From: Pseudomonadota bacterium
GTDB taxonomy: Bacteria; Pseudomonadota; Alphaproteobacteria; Rhizobiales; Rhizobiaceae
Assembly (NCBI GenBank): GCA_003242525.1
Contig: QGUU01000012.1
Coordinates: forward strand, 1-15,458
Length of the DNA stretch: 15,458 nucleotides
Reading direction: 5' to 3'
Both the position numbers and the translations under genes were made by a program. This document shows positions 7,569 to 14,281 of the stretch, one piece after another. The stretch's first letter is position 1, and each line of letters starts with the position of its first letter. The notes beneath the pieces are model-generated. The model made no database searches, was not told where the DNA came from, and saw only the letters and a list, made by a program, of their open reading frames with translations.

Positions 7569-7749
7569 GGCAAACCTCATGGAAAGCTGTTTGGAGCGAA
7601 TAATGGACCGCGCGCAAGATTGCCATTTGGGAGCCGGCGACCATTAGAGCGAGGTAAACGACATCTGGCAGGGAGCGGCGAAATGTCTGCTGCCCGAGCC
7701 GGACTGAAAGGCCGGGCCACCGTTCCGCAGCAATCGAGGGGCTCTTGCT

Positions 7750-7767
7750 CCGCCCCGCCTGGGGCGG
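7750..7767. promoter_or_regulatory. Perfect GC-rich hairpin upstream of the aminotransferase gene
   Basis: CCGCCCC (7750-7756) pairs with GGGGCGG (7761-7767) around the loop GCCT. No T-tract follows on the plus strand, so it does not look like an intrinsic terminator. It may be an operator or a leader hairpin about 180 bp upstream of the aminotransferase start. Confidence 0.3.
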
Positions 7768-7780
7768 CTAAACTGTGGCC

Positions 7781-7900
7781 ATGGTTCAAGACAGCCATGG
7801 CACAGCCTTCTACGCCGTGACCCCGTCGCCGCGTACGCGGCACGCGGAGCTGCTCAGGCTGTGCGCACGTATCGGCTATTCGCCGCCCCTCCTGGCCTGA
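7781..7900 (+). CDS. Possible 39-residue small ORF or gene remnant
   Basis: An open frame ATG to TGA encodes a 39-residue peptide beginning MVQDSHGTAFYAV and ending RIGYSPPLLA. About four fifths of its third codon positions are G or C, as in the real genes around it, which hints at present or past coding. There is no good Shine-Dalgarno, and an inverted repeat covers its first codons. I do not recognise the peptide. It may be a real small protein, a degraded end of an older gene, or chance in GC-rich DNA. Confidence 0.2.
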   Translation: MVQDSHGTAFYAVTPSPRTRHAELLRLCARIGYSPPLLA

Positions 7901-7949
7901 AGTCACCCCCCGGCGCATGCCGCCCGATCTTCAACAGAAGGCCAGATTC

Positions 7950-9329
7950 ATGACCTATCAGAACTATTCCCTGAAGCAGTTGCAGCAGATCGACGCTTCG
8001 CACCATCTCCACCCGTTCACCGACCACAAGGAATTGCGCGGCAGCGGCTCGCGCATCATCACCCGCGCCGAGGGGCCTTTCATCTATGATTCGGAAGGCA
8101 AGGAACTGCTCGACGGAATGGCCGGGCTATGGTGCGTGAATGTTGGCTACGGTCGGGACGAATTGGCGGAGGCCGCCTACAGGCAAATGAAGGAACTGCC
8201 TTATTACAACTCCTTCTTCAAATGCTCGACGCCCACGCCGGTATTGCTTTCCAAGAAGTTGGCCGAGATCGCACCGAAGGGCCTGAGTCAGGTGTTTTAC
8301 GGCTCCTCGGGATCGGAGGCGAACGACACCGCACTCCGGCTGGTGCGTCATTTCTGGGCCCTGGAAGGCAAGCCGGAAAAGAACCGGATCATTTCGCGCA
8401 AGAACGCCTATCATGGCTCAACCATCGCCGGGACGTCGCTCGGTGGCATGGAGCCGATGCACAAGCAGCTCGGCGGCGCGGTGCCCAATATCGTGCATGT
8501 CATGATGCCCTATGCCTTCGAACTGGCGCTGCCGGGCGAGAGCGATCACGATTTCGGATTGCGCGCAGCGAAAGCGGTGGAAGACGCCATTCTGGAAGCA
8601 GGCCCGGAGAATGTGGCAGCGTTCATAGGCGAGCCGATCATGGGCGCCGGCGGGGTCAAGATTCCGCCCATGAGCTACTGGCCGGAAGTCGAACGTATCT
8701 GCCGCAAGTACGATGTGCTCCTGATGCTGGATGAAGTCATCACCGGCTACGGGCGGACGGGAGAATGGTTTGCCGCGCAGGCGTTCGGCGTCACGCCCGA
8801 TACCATCACCACGGCCAAGGCCCTGACTTCGGGCTATCAGCCGCTGTCGGCGCTGCTGGTCGGCGACCGCATTGCCTCGACGCTGGTGGAGAAGGGGGGC
8901 GAGTTCTTCCACGGCTACACCTATTCCGGCCATCCGGTGGCTTGCGCAGTGGCGCTGGCCAATCTGGAAATCATCGAGCGGGAAGGGCTCATAGAGCGCG
9001 TCAAGAATGACACCGGGCCGTATTTCGCCGAGGCCTTGCGCGAGCGCATTGCCGACCACCCCTTGGTGGGCGAGGTCCGTTCCTTCGGTCTCATGGGGGC
9101 GATCGAGATCGTGAAGGACAAGGCTACGAAAGAGCGTTTCGCGCCTTCCGGCAGCGCTGCGGTGATCGTCCGCGACCATGCCATCGAGAACGGCATGATG
9201 ATGCGTGCCACTGGTGACACCATGATTCTTTCGCCGCCGCTGATATGGACGCGTGAAACGATCGATCTGGCCTGCGAGCGTATCGCCAGGGCGCTCGACC
9301 TTGCGCTGGCGGATCTACGCCCCGCCTGA
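7950..9329 (+). CDS. Class III omega-amine:pyruvate aminotransferase (SpuC-like)
   Basis: The 459-residue PLP enzyme is a fold-type I class III aminotransferase that moves an amino group from a terminal amine (putrescine, beta-alanine, taurine or similar) to pyruvate. The whole sequence follows the SpuC / omega-transaminase pattern: HHLHPFTDHKEL at the N-terminus, DGMAGLWCVNVGYG, YNSFF, YGSSGSEANDTALRLVRHF, AYHGSTIAGTSLGGM, the cofactor aspartate in LMLDEV (D261), the Schiff-base lysine in TTAKALTSGYQPLSA (K290) and FHGYTYSGHPVA. The ATG at 7950 has AGAAGG 8 nt upstream; an ATG at 7917 in the same frame lacks a site. The gene stands alone and ends at a strong terminator. The family resemblance is sure, but the donor substrate is not; putrescine is the best guess from overall similarity. 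Confidence 0.9.
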   Translation: MTYQNYSLKQLQQIDASHHLHPFTDHKELRGSGSRIITRAEGPFIYDSEGKELLDGMAGLWCVNVGYGRDELAEAAYRQMKELPYYNSFFKCSTPTPVLLSKKLAEIAPKGLSQVFYGSSGSEANDTALRLVRHFWALEGKPEKNRIISRKNAYHGSTIAGTSLGGMEPMHKQLGGAVPNIVHVMMPYAFELALPGESDHDFGLRAAKAVEDAILEAGPENVAAFIGEPIMGAGGVKIPPMSYWPEVERICRKYDVLLMLDEVITGYGRTGEWFAAQAFGVTPDTITTAKALTSGYQPLSALLVGDRIASTLVEKGGEFFHGYTYSGHPVACAVALANLEIIEREGLIERVKNDTGPYFAEALRERIADHPLVGEVRSFGLMGAIEIVKDKATKERFAPSGSAAVIVRDHAIENGMMMRATGDTMILSPPLIWTRETIDLACERIARALDLALADLRPA

Positions 9330-9416
9330 CGCGTTGATCGGGGGGCGCGCCACGTCCTCCTCTCACTGCTTGCAGGCTTTTGCCGGCCCTCGCTCCGCCG
9401 CGCCAGCCCTCATGCA

Positions 9417-9445
9417 AAAACCGCGTTCCGATGGAACGCGGTTTT
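9417..9445. terminator. Strong bidirectional rho-independent terminator
   Basis: AAAACCGCGTTCC (9417-9429) and GGAACGCGGTTTT (9433-9445) form a perfect 13-bp stem with the 3-nt loop GAT. The arms supply a T-run on both strands. It lies 87 bp after the aminotransferase stop and can also stop transcription arriving from the opposite-strand dehydrogenase operon. Confidence 0.9.
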
Positions 9446-9659
9446 GCCAGATACGCGTGGCCGACGCTTACATCACACTGCGAAGGCATTGGCTCCGGTA
9501 CGCGAGACCTGATCCGGAGCGCTGGGCGGTGCGATCTGCCGCCTCGCGATCCGTTCTACAGGCACATCGTTACTGCCCGGTTATCGAGACCTTAAGCAAA
9601 CCTAAAATTTGCGGTTTTTCTCTCGCCACCGCGCTGAAAAATTGAAGAAACCGCATGGC
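9446..9659. other. Intergenic stretch between convergent genes; nothing firm found
   Basis: With the terminator region this makes about 330 bp without a gene between the aminotransferase and the 3-hydroxyisobutyrate dehydrogenase gene. The right half is locally AT-rich (TTAAGCAAACCTAAAATTTG around 9592-9611). GCGGTTT (9611-9617) and AAACCGC (9648-9654) could form a loose hairpin just after the dehydrogenase stop on the minus strand. No convincing ORF or RNA gene was seen. Confidence 0.4.
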
Positions 9660-10544
9660 TTACCCGGCGTCACCGCGCAGGAAGTTGATGATCCCGGAAA
9701 AATCGGAGACGCCGCCGCCTTGGGCGTTGAACAGCGCGTAGAGCTGGGCAGCCTCCGCGCCCAGCGGCGTGACCGCGCCGGCGGCCTGGGCGGCTTCCTG
9801 GGCGAGCTTCAGATCCTTCAGCATCAGCGCGGCAGCGAAGCCAGGCTTGTAGCCCTTGTTGGCGGGCGAGGCGGGCACCGGGCCGGGGACGGGGCAATAG
9901 GTCGTGAGAGACCAGCACTGACCTGACGAGGTCGAGGCGACGTCGAACAAGGCCTGGTGGGAAAGGCCAAGTTTCTCGGCCAGAACGAAGGCTTCCGAGA
10001 CGCCGATCATCGAAATGCCGAGGATCATGTTGTTGCAGATTTTCGCGGCCTGTCCGGCGCCATCTCCGCCGCAATGGACAATTCGCCCGGCCATGGGCTT
10101 GAGCACCGGTTCGGCCCGCCCGAAGGCTTCCGCCGAGCCGCCGGCCATGAAGGTGAGGGTGCCAGCCGCGGCGCCCCCGGTGCCGCCGGATACCGGCGCG
10201 TCGATGGAAGCGTGGCCATGTTTCTGTGCGATCGCATGCGCCTTGCGTGCAGACTCGACGTCGATGGTTGAGGAGTCGATGAACAGCGCACCCTTTTGTG
10301 CCTTCGGCGCGACATCTTCATAAACGGAAAGCACGTGCTTGCCGGCGGGAAGCATGGTGATGACGATCTCGGCTTCCTTCACTGCCGCAGGCGCCGTGGC
10401 CATGACCGTCACACCGCGCTCCTTCGCAAGCTTCAGATTTTCGGGCACGAGGTCGAAGCCGAGAACGGTATGGCCGGCCTTGACGAGATTCGCCGCCATG
10501 GGGTTGCCCATGTTGCCGAGGCCGATGAAGGCGATGGTGCTCAT
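9660..10544 (-). CDS. mmsB: 3-hydroxyisobutyrate dehydrogenase
   Basis: The 294-residue NAD-dependent enzyme oxidises 3-hydroxyisobutyrate to methylmalonate semialdehyde in valine breakdown. Seen directly: the Rossmann motif G8-L-G10-N-M-G13, D31 at the end of the second strand (NAD preference), the family substrate motif DAPVSGGTGGAAAGTL at 115-130, and GAGQAAKICNN with catalytic K168 and N172. Length is normal for the family. The ATG at 10544 has GGAGG 5 nt upstream; a longer frame to 10589 has no such site. It lies 69 bp after the acyl-CoA dehydrogenase gene on the same strand, and the two act in the same pathway, with the hydratase, hydrolase and mmsA steps not in the window. Related beta-hydroxyacid dehydrogenases (for example tartronate semialdehyde reductase) are less likely given this neighbour. 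Confidence 0.92.
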   Translation of the reverse strand: MSTIAFIGLGNMGNPMAANLVKAGHTVLGFDLVPENLKLAKERGVTVMATAPAAVKEAEIVITMLPAGKHVLSVYEDVAPKAQKGALFIDSSTIDVESARKAHAIAQKHGHASIDAPVSGGTGGAAAGTLTFMAGGSAEAFGRAEPVLKPMAGRIVHCGGDGAGQAAKICNNMILGISMIGVSEAFVLAEKLGLSHQALFDVASTSSGQCWSLTTYCPVPGPVPASPANKGYKPGFAAALMLKDLKLAQEAAQAAGAVTPLGAEAAQLYALFNAQGGGVSDFSGIINFLRGDAG

Positions 10545-10613
10545 TGGTTCCTCCGAGGTGAAAAACTTGGGTGCAGGGCAACCGGGCAAGGCAGCATTAT
10601 CTGGCGCCGCTGC

Positions 10614-11792
10614 CTACTGCCGTCCTACCAGGTGCCGTGCGATGATGACGCGCATGATCTCGTTGGTGCCTTCAAGGATCTGGTGAACACGCAGGTCGCG
10701 CACCAGCTTCTCGATCCCGTAATCGTGCAGGTAGCCGTAGCCGCCGAGGAGCTGGAGTGCATCGTTGGCGACCTGGAAGCCGGTATCGGTCACGAACCGC
10801 TTTGCCATGGCGGACCATTTCGAGGCATCATGCGCCTTGGCATCGAGTTTCGAGGCGGCGGCGTATAGAAAGATCCGGGCTGCCTGGAGTTCGGTTTCCA
10901 TGTCGGCCAGCCGGAACTGGAGCGCCTGGAACCGATTGATCGCCTGGCCGAAAGCCTTGCGTTCGGCCGTATAGGCCAGCGCCTTGTCCAGGGCCGACTG
11001 CGCACCGCCAAGCGAACAGGCGGCGATGTTGAGGCGCCCGCCGTCAAGACCCGCCATTGCGATGGAAAAGCCATCGCCCTCACTGGAAAGCAGGTTCGCT
11101 GCAGGCACCTTGCAGTCTTCAAAGATGACCTGCCGCGTCGATTGCATGTGCCAGCCCATCTTTTTTTCGTTGGCGCCGAAGGAAAGTCCGGGCGCATCCT
11201 TTGGCACCACCAATGTCGAAATGCCCTTCGGCCCTTCGGGTCCGGTTCGGGCCATCACCACATAGACGTCCGAGTCGCCGGCTCCCGAAATGAACTGTTT
11301 GACGCCGTTCAGGACATAGTCTCCGCTATTGCCACCGCTGCGTACCGCCTTCGTCTTCAGTGCGGCGGCGTCCGAACCCGATCCGGGTTCCGTGAGGCAA
11401 TAGCTGGCAAGCCACTCCATCGAGGTCAGCCTGGGCAGGAAGCGCTGGCGCTGCTCCTCATTGCCGAAGCGGTCGATCATGGAAGCCGCCATGTTGTGGA
11501 TCGAAATAAAGGAGGAGAAGGCGGGGCAGGCATGCGCCAGCGCCTCAAACACCAGCACCGCGTCCAGCCGGCCAAGGGCTGCGCCGCCGACATCGTCGCG
11601 CACATAGATGCCTCCGAGGCCGAGCGGGCCGGCCTCGCGGATGACTTCGGCCGGGAAATGCCGCTCGAGATCCCAGTTCAGGGCGTTGGGTGCAACGCGT
11701 TCGGCTGCGAAGGCCTCCGCCATCGCCTGGATGGCACGCTGGTCCTCGTTCAGTTCGAACTGGGTGCCGGCAGCCGGATTGATGCTGTCCAT
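10614..11792 (-). CDS. Acyl-CoA dehydrogenase, isobutyryl-CoA type
   Basis: The 392-residue flavoprotein carries acyl-CoA dehydrogenase signature 1 (YCLTEPGSGSDAAALKT) and signature 2 (QLLGGYGYLHDYGIEKLVRD), then LEGTNEIMR, where E374 is in the position of the catalytic base of isobutyryl- and medium-chain enzymes. FAD-linked dehydrogenation of isobutyryl-CoA to methacrylyl-CoA is the likely role because the next gene encodes 3-hydroxyisobutyrate dehydrogenase. I chose the ATG at 11792 for its GGGGAG 7 nt upstream, which removes 12 residues from the longest frame. Its start is 136 bp from the divergent cupin gene, and an inverted repeat lies between. Its length and context argue against the larger DmdC-type methylmercaptopropionyl-CoA dehydrogenase. 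Short- or branched-chain substrates other than isobutyryl-CoA cannot be excluded. Confidence 0.88.
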   Translation of the reverse strand: MDSINPAAGTQFELNEDQRAIQAMAEAFAAERVAPNALNWDLERHFPAEVIREAGPLGLGGIYVRDDVGGAALGRLDAVLVFEALAHACPAFSSFISIHNMAASMIDRFGNEEQRQRFLPRLTSMEWLASYCLTEPGSGSDAAALKTKAVRSGGNSGDYVLNGVKQFISGAGDSDVYVVMARTGPEGPKGISTLVVPKDAPGLSFGANEKKMGWHMQSTRQVIFEDCKVPAANLLSSEGDGFSIAMAGLDGGRLNIAACSLGGAQSALDKALAYTAERKAFGQAINRFQALQFRLADMETELQAARIFLYAAASKLDAKAHDASKWSAMAKRFVTDTGFQVANDALQLLGGYGYLHDYGIEKLVRDLRVHQILEGTNEIMRVIIARHLVGRQ

Positions 11793-11836
11793 GGCATTCT
11801 CCCCGCGGGCGCTGGTCTGGCCCGCCATTTTTGGCT

Positions 11837-11852
11837 ATTGGCAAAGGCCAAT
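11837..11852. promoter_or_regulatory. Inverted repeat in the divergent acyl-CoA dehydrogenase-cupin spacer
   Basis: ATTGGC and GCCAAT form a perfect 6-bp dyad around AAAG. A wider, looser symmetry exists (CTATTGG at 11835-11841 against CCAATGATAG at 11858-11867). The element lies 45 bp upstream of the acyl-CoA dehydrogenase start and 77 bp upstream of the chosen cupin start, where an operator could serve both. The regulator is not encoded in the window as far as can be seen. Confidence 0.4.
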
Positions 11853-11928
11853 CTAGACCAATGATAGGGCCGTGCAACCAGGGCTTTGGGCGCAGCGGCT
11901 GTGCGAAAATTCGCCTTCGGGGCAAGCT

Positions 11929-12543
11929 GTGACGACGAAACTTGATCGACTGCTGGCTGCATTCCACACCGTTCTGGCCGGCATCGACCACGCCCTGGTA
12001 AGCGACTTCGTCAGTCGAATTCGATGGAACATGGACGCGCGCCCCCTGGGCGCCCGGCCACTCGCCTGTCTGAGGCATCTCGACCGTGCGGCCGAAATCG
12101 CCCCGTCATTTGCCAAGCCGCTGGCGACGTTCCTCGCCGAGGAGAGGGGCCGGTTCCGCTGGGGGCAGACCTATGCAGAAGCCGATCTCGGCAAGCCCTT
12201 TGTGGACAATTACGGCTGGCTGGAGGTGTTTGGAGCCCGCGGCCATTTCATCAATGACACCTTTGCCGGAGGTATCCTGATCCTGGGGCCCAACCTGCTC
12301 TATCCGGACCATCACCACATAGCGGAAGAAATCTACGTACCCCTGACGGGCGGTACCTGTTGGCGCAAGGAAGACAAAGACTTCGCGATACGCCAGGCGG
12401 GCGAGGTGATCTATCATGCCTCGAATGTGAGCCACGCCATGCAAACCGGCAGCGACCCCCTGCTGGCGCTTTACCTTTGGCACGGCGGGCCGCTGGACCA
12501 GAAATCGAGCGTGACGGGCACGATCTCAAGCGGAAAGGCCTGA
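11929..12543 (+). CDS. DMSP-lyase-family cupin (DddQ/DddL-like)
   Basis: The 204-residue protein is a single-domain cupin of the dimethylsulfoniopropionate lyase family (PF16867 type). Known members cleave DMSP to dimethyl sulfide and acrylate. The motif YPDHHHIAEEIYVPLTGG gives Y125, H128, H130, E134 and Y136, the same spacing as the residues I recall for DddQ (Y120, H123, H125, E129, Y131). H169, in GEVIYHASNVSHAM, stands for the last metal ligand. In this second motif the usual cupin proline is alanine, a possible sign of altered function. I chose the GTG at 11929, after GGGG, because it gives family length and near-identical numbering to DddQ; a GTG at 11872 would add 19 residues. cobQ begins 3 bp after the stop. 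Many rhizobial homologues are untested, so DMSP cleavage is plausible, not shown. Confidence 0.75.
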   Translation: MTTKLDRLLAAFHTVLAGIDHALVSDFVSRIRWNMDARPLGARPLACLRHLDRAAEIAPSFAKPLATFLAEERGRFRWGQTYAEADLGKPFVDNYGWLEVFGARGHFINDTFAGGILILGPNLLYPDHHHIAEEIYVPLTGGTCWRKEDKDFAIRQAGEVIYHASNVSHAMQTGSDPLLALYLWHGGPLDQKSSVTGTISSGKA

Positions 12544-12546
12544 GCC

Positions 12547-14016
12547 ATGGCACGTGCATTCATGCTGCAAGGCACGGGCTCGGACGTCGGCAAGACGGTG
12601 CTGGTCGCGGGCCTGTGTCGGGCTGCTCGCAAGCGCGGGCTGAATGTACGGCCGTTCAAGCCCCAGAACATGTCTAACAACGCTGCCGTTGCCGACCTCG
12701 ACGGCAATACGGCCGGTGGCGAGATCGGGCGCGGCCAATGGCTCCAGGCACTTGCCTGTGGGGTGCCGCCTTCCGTTCACATGAATCCCATCCTGCTCAA
12801 GCCGCAGAGCCATACAGGCTCACAGGTGATCGTGCAGGGGCGCGTGTTCGGCGCCGCGCGCGCCCGCGACTACCAGTCACTCAAGCCGAGGCTGATGCAG
12901 GCGGTGCTGGAGTCCTGGGAAAAGATCGGGGAAGGGGCCGACATGGTGATCGTGGAGGGTGCAGGGTCGCCCGCCGAGATCAACCTGCGGGCCAATGACA
13001 TCGCCAATATGGGCTTTGCCGCTCGCGCCCGGATACCCGTCCTGCTGGTGGGAGACATCGACCGTGGAGGGGTTATCGCATCCCTGGTGGGCACCCACCG
13101 CATCCTGCCGGAAAGCGATCGCGCCATGGTGGCCGGTTACATAATCAACAAGTTCCGGGGCGATGTTACCCTGTTCGATGACGGCATCGCGGCGATCAGG
13201 CAGTTTACCGGCTGGCCCTCCTTCGGCATCGTGCCGTGGCTGCGCGCAGCCGGTCGCCTTCCGGCAGAAGACTCCGTGGTGCTGGAACGGCTGGCTTCAA
13301 GCCCGTCCGGGGCGCTGAAAGTTGCCGTGCCCATGTTGCCCCGCATCGCCAATTTCGATGATCTGGATCCGCTCAAGGCCGAACCTTCCGTAGAGGTGGT
13401 ATTCGTTCCGCCCGGTCAGCGCTTGCCGGAAGATGCCGGGCTGGTGGTGCTACCTGGTTCCAAGTCAACCATCGCCGACCTGATCTTCTTCCGTCAAAAT
13501 GGCTGGGATAGTGACATTGTTGCCCATGTCCGCCGCGGAGGACATGTCATCGGCATTTGCGGCGGCTTTCAGATGCTGGGACGCGTGGTACGTGATCCCC
13601 ACGGCATAGAAGGCAACGTCACCGAGGCGGAAGGACTCGGGCTCCTCGACGTCGAGACGGTGATGGAGCCGGAAAAGACTGTCCGCAACACCGCCGCTCG
13701 TTCCGTACCCTTCGACCTGCCGCTGGAAGGCTACGAAATCCATCTCGGCCGTACTACCGGGCGTGATTGCGAACGTCCCTTTGCAGAAATCGACCATGTC
13801 CCCGACGGGGCCATGTCTCCGGATGGAAAGGTGATTGGCACCTATCTGCACGGTTTTCTGGCGGCGGATGCCTTCCGCGCCAGGTTTCTCGAAAGCCTTG
13901 GCGTTCGCAGCGGCGAAGTCGACTACCGCGGAAGCGTCGAGTCGGCACTGGACGAGATCGCCGACGAACTGGAACGGCATCTGGACTGCGATGCCATCTT
14001 TTCTCTCGCCAGATAA
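12547..14016 (+). CDS. cobQ: Cobyric acid synthase (adenosylcobyrinate a,c-diamide amidotransferase)
   Basis: The 489-residue enzyme adds four amide groups to adenosylcobyrinic acid a,c-diamide, using glutamine and ATP, in cobalamin synthesis. The N-terminal ATP-binding domain starts with the P-loop G9-TGSDVGKT17 and [31 protein letters not shown] and [12 protein letters not shown] follow. The C-terminal glutamine amidotransferase domain has its nucleophile C338 in GICGGFQML and the paired H435 in GTYLHGF. Length matches the family. The ATG has AAAGG 8 nt upstream and lies 3 bp after the cupin stop, so the two are probably translated from one transcript. No cobalamin riboswitch was recognised upstream, and no other cob gene is in the window. 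The product may indirectly serve corrinoid-dependent enzymes such as MetH or MttB-type systems. Confidence 0.97.
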   Translation: MARAFMLQGTGSDVGKTVLVAGLCRAARKRGLNVRPFKPQNMSNNAAVADLDGNTAGGEIGRGQWLQALACGVPPSVHMNPILLKPQSHTGSQVIVQGRVFGAARARDYQSLKPRLMQAVLESWEKIGEGADMVIVEGAGSPAEINLRANDIANMGFAARARIPVLLVGDIDRGGVIASLVGTHRILPESDRAMVAGYIINKFRGDVTLFDDGIAAIRQFTGWPSFGIVPWLRAAGRLPAEDSVVLERLASSPSGALKVAVPMLPRIANFDDLDPLKAEPSVEVVFVPPGQRLPEDAGLVVLPGSKSTIADLIFFRQNGWDSDIVAHVRRGGHVIGICGGFQMLGRVVRDPHGIEGNVTEAEGLGLLDVETVMEPEKTVRNTAARSVPFDLPLEGYEIHLGRTTGRDCERPFAEIDHVPDGAMSPDGKVIGTYLHGFLAADAFRARFLESLGVRSGEVDYRGSVESALDEIADELERHLDCDAIFSLAR

Positions 14017-14018
14017 AA

Positions 14019-14040
14019 AGGCGCCAGAATCCTGGCGCCT
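14019..14040 (-). terminator. Rho-independent terminator of the small membrane protein gene
   Basis: AGGCGCCAG and CTGGCGCCT form a perfect 9-bp stem around AATC. Read on the minus strand it is followed by TTTTTATC, a good T-tract, 19 bp after the small gene's stop; that T-tract overlaps the TAA stop of convergent cobQ. On the plus strand the following CAATCTGG is poor, so termination of cobQ transcripts here would be weaker. Confidence 0.85.
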
Positions 14041-14058
14041 CAATCTGGAAAATTGGCT

Positions 14059-14229
14059 CTAGGCTCCGCGGAACAGGCACGCTGCGGCAAGGACAACATA
14101 GGCGATGGTCATCACCCAGAAGGCCGAGATAGCACCCAGGCTGAAGACGCCAAATGCCATCAGCAACCCGATGATGGCGATCACAATGGTGATGATGAAG
14201 ACAACCTGAGTTGGTGCGCTTAGATTCAT
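14059..14229 (-). CDS. Small two-helix membrane protein of unknown function
   Basis: The 56-residue protein starts MNLSAPTQ and is almost all hydrophobic, with two predicted membrane helices at about residues 8-26 and 33-53, and ends CLFRGA. An excellent GGAGG 7 nt upstream of the ATG at 14229 and its own terminator 19 bp after the stop make it a convincing expressed gene; a longer frame to 14292 has no such start signal. It lies 52 bp downstream of the TSUP transporter gene on the same strand and may be co-transcribed with it. I do not recognise a named family. Helix 2 is interrupted by no charged residues, so a structural or accessory membrane role is more likely than catalysis. Confidence 0.75.
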   Translation of the reverse strand: MNLSAPTQVVFIITIVIAIIGLLMAFGVFSLGAISAFWVMTIAYVVLAAACLFRGA

Positions 14230-14281
14230 ACTTGCTCCTCCACAAGATGATTCGTGCGCGGAAATCGTACCACTGCGCAAT

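Larger units (their letters stand above)
7569..7949. other. Divergent intergenic region, MttB-like gene and aminotransferase
   Basis: This 381-bp gap must hold the promoters of both flanking genes. It contains a perfect GC-rich hairpin (7750-7767), an imperfect inverted repeat whose arms share CCATGG (TGTGGCCATGG at 7774-7784 against CCATGGCACA at 7795-7804), and a small open frame at 7781-7900. No clear -35/-10 pair, riboswitch or RNA gene was recognised. Confidence 0.5.

Noticed and set aside
9592..9606. CtrA-like site TTAA-N7-TAAA in the convergent spacer
   Set aside because: The second half site is imperfect and the position between two converging gene ends has no promoter to regulate.
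9611..9654. Hairpin GCGGTTT...AAACCGC as terminator of the 3-hydroxyisobutyrate dehydrogenase gene
   Set aside because: The loop is about 30 nt and the stem has interruptions; the perfect bidirectional terminator at 9417-9445 is a better candidate.
10614..11792. Acyl-CoA dehydrogenase as DmdC of the DMSP demethylation pathway
   Set aside because: At 392 residues it is much shorter than DmdC (near 600), and its partner is 3-hydroxyisobutyrate dehydrogenase, which points to valine breakdown.
11793..11928. Cobalamin riboswitch upstream of the cupin-cobQ operon
   Set aside because: No B12-box-like sequence or suitable long leader was found; the gap is only about 136 bp.
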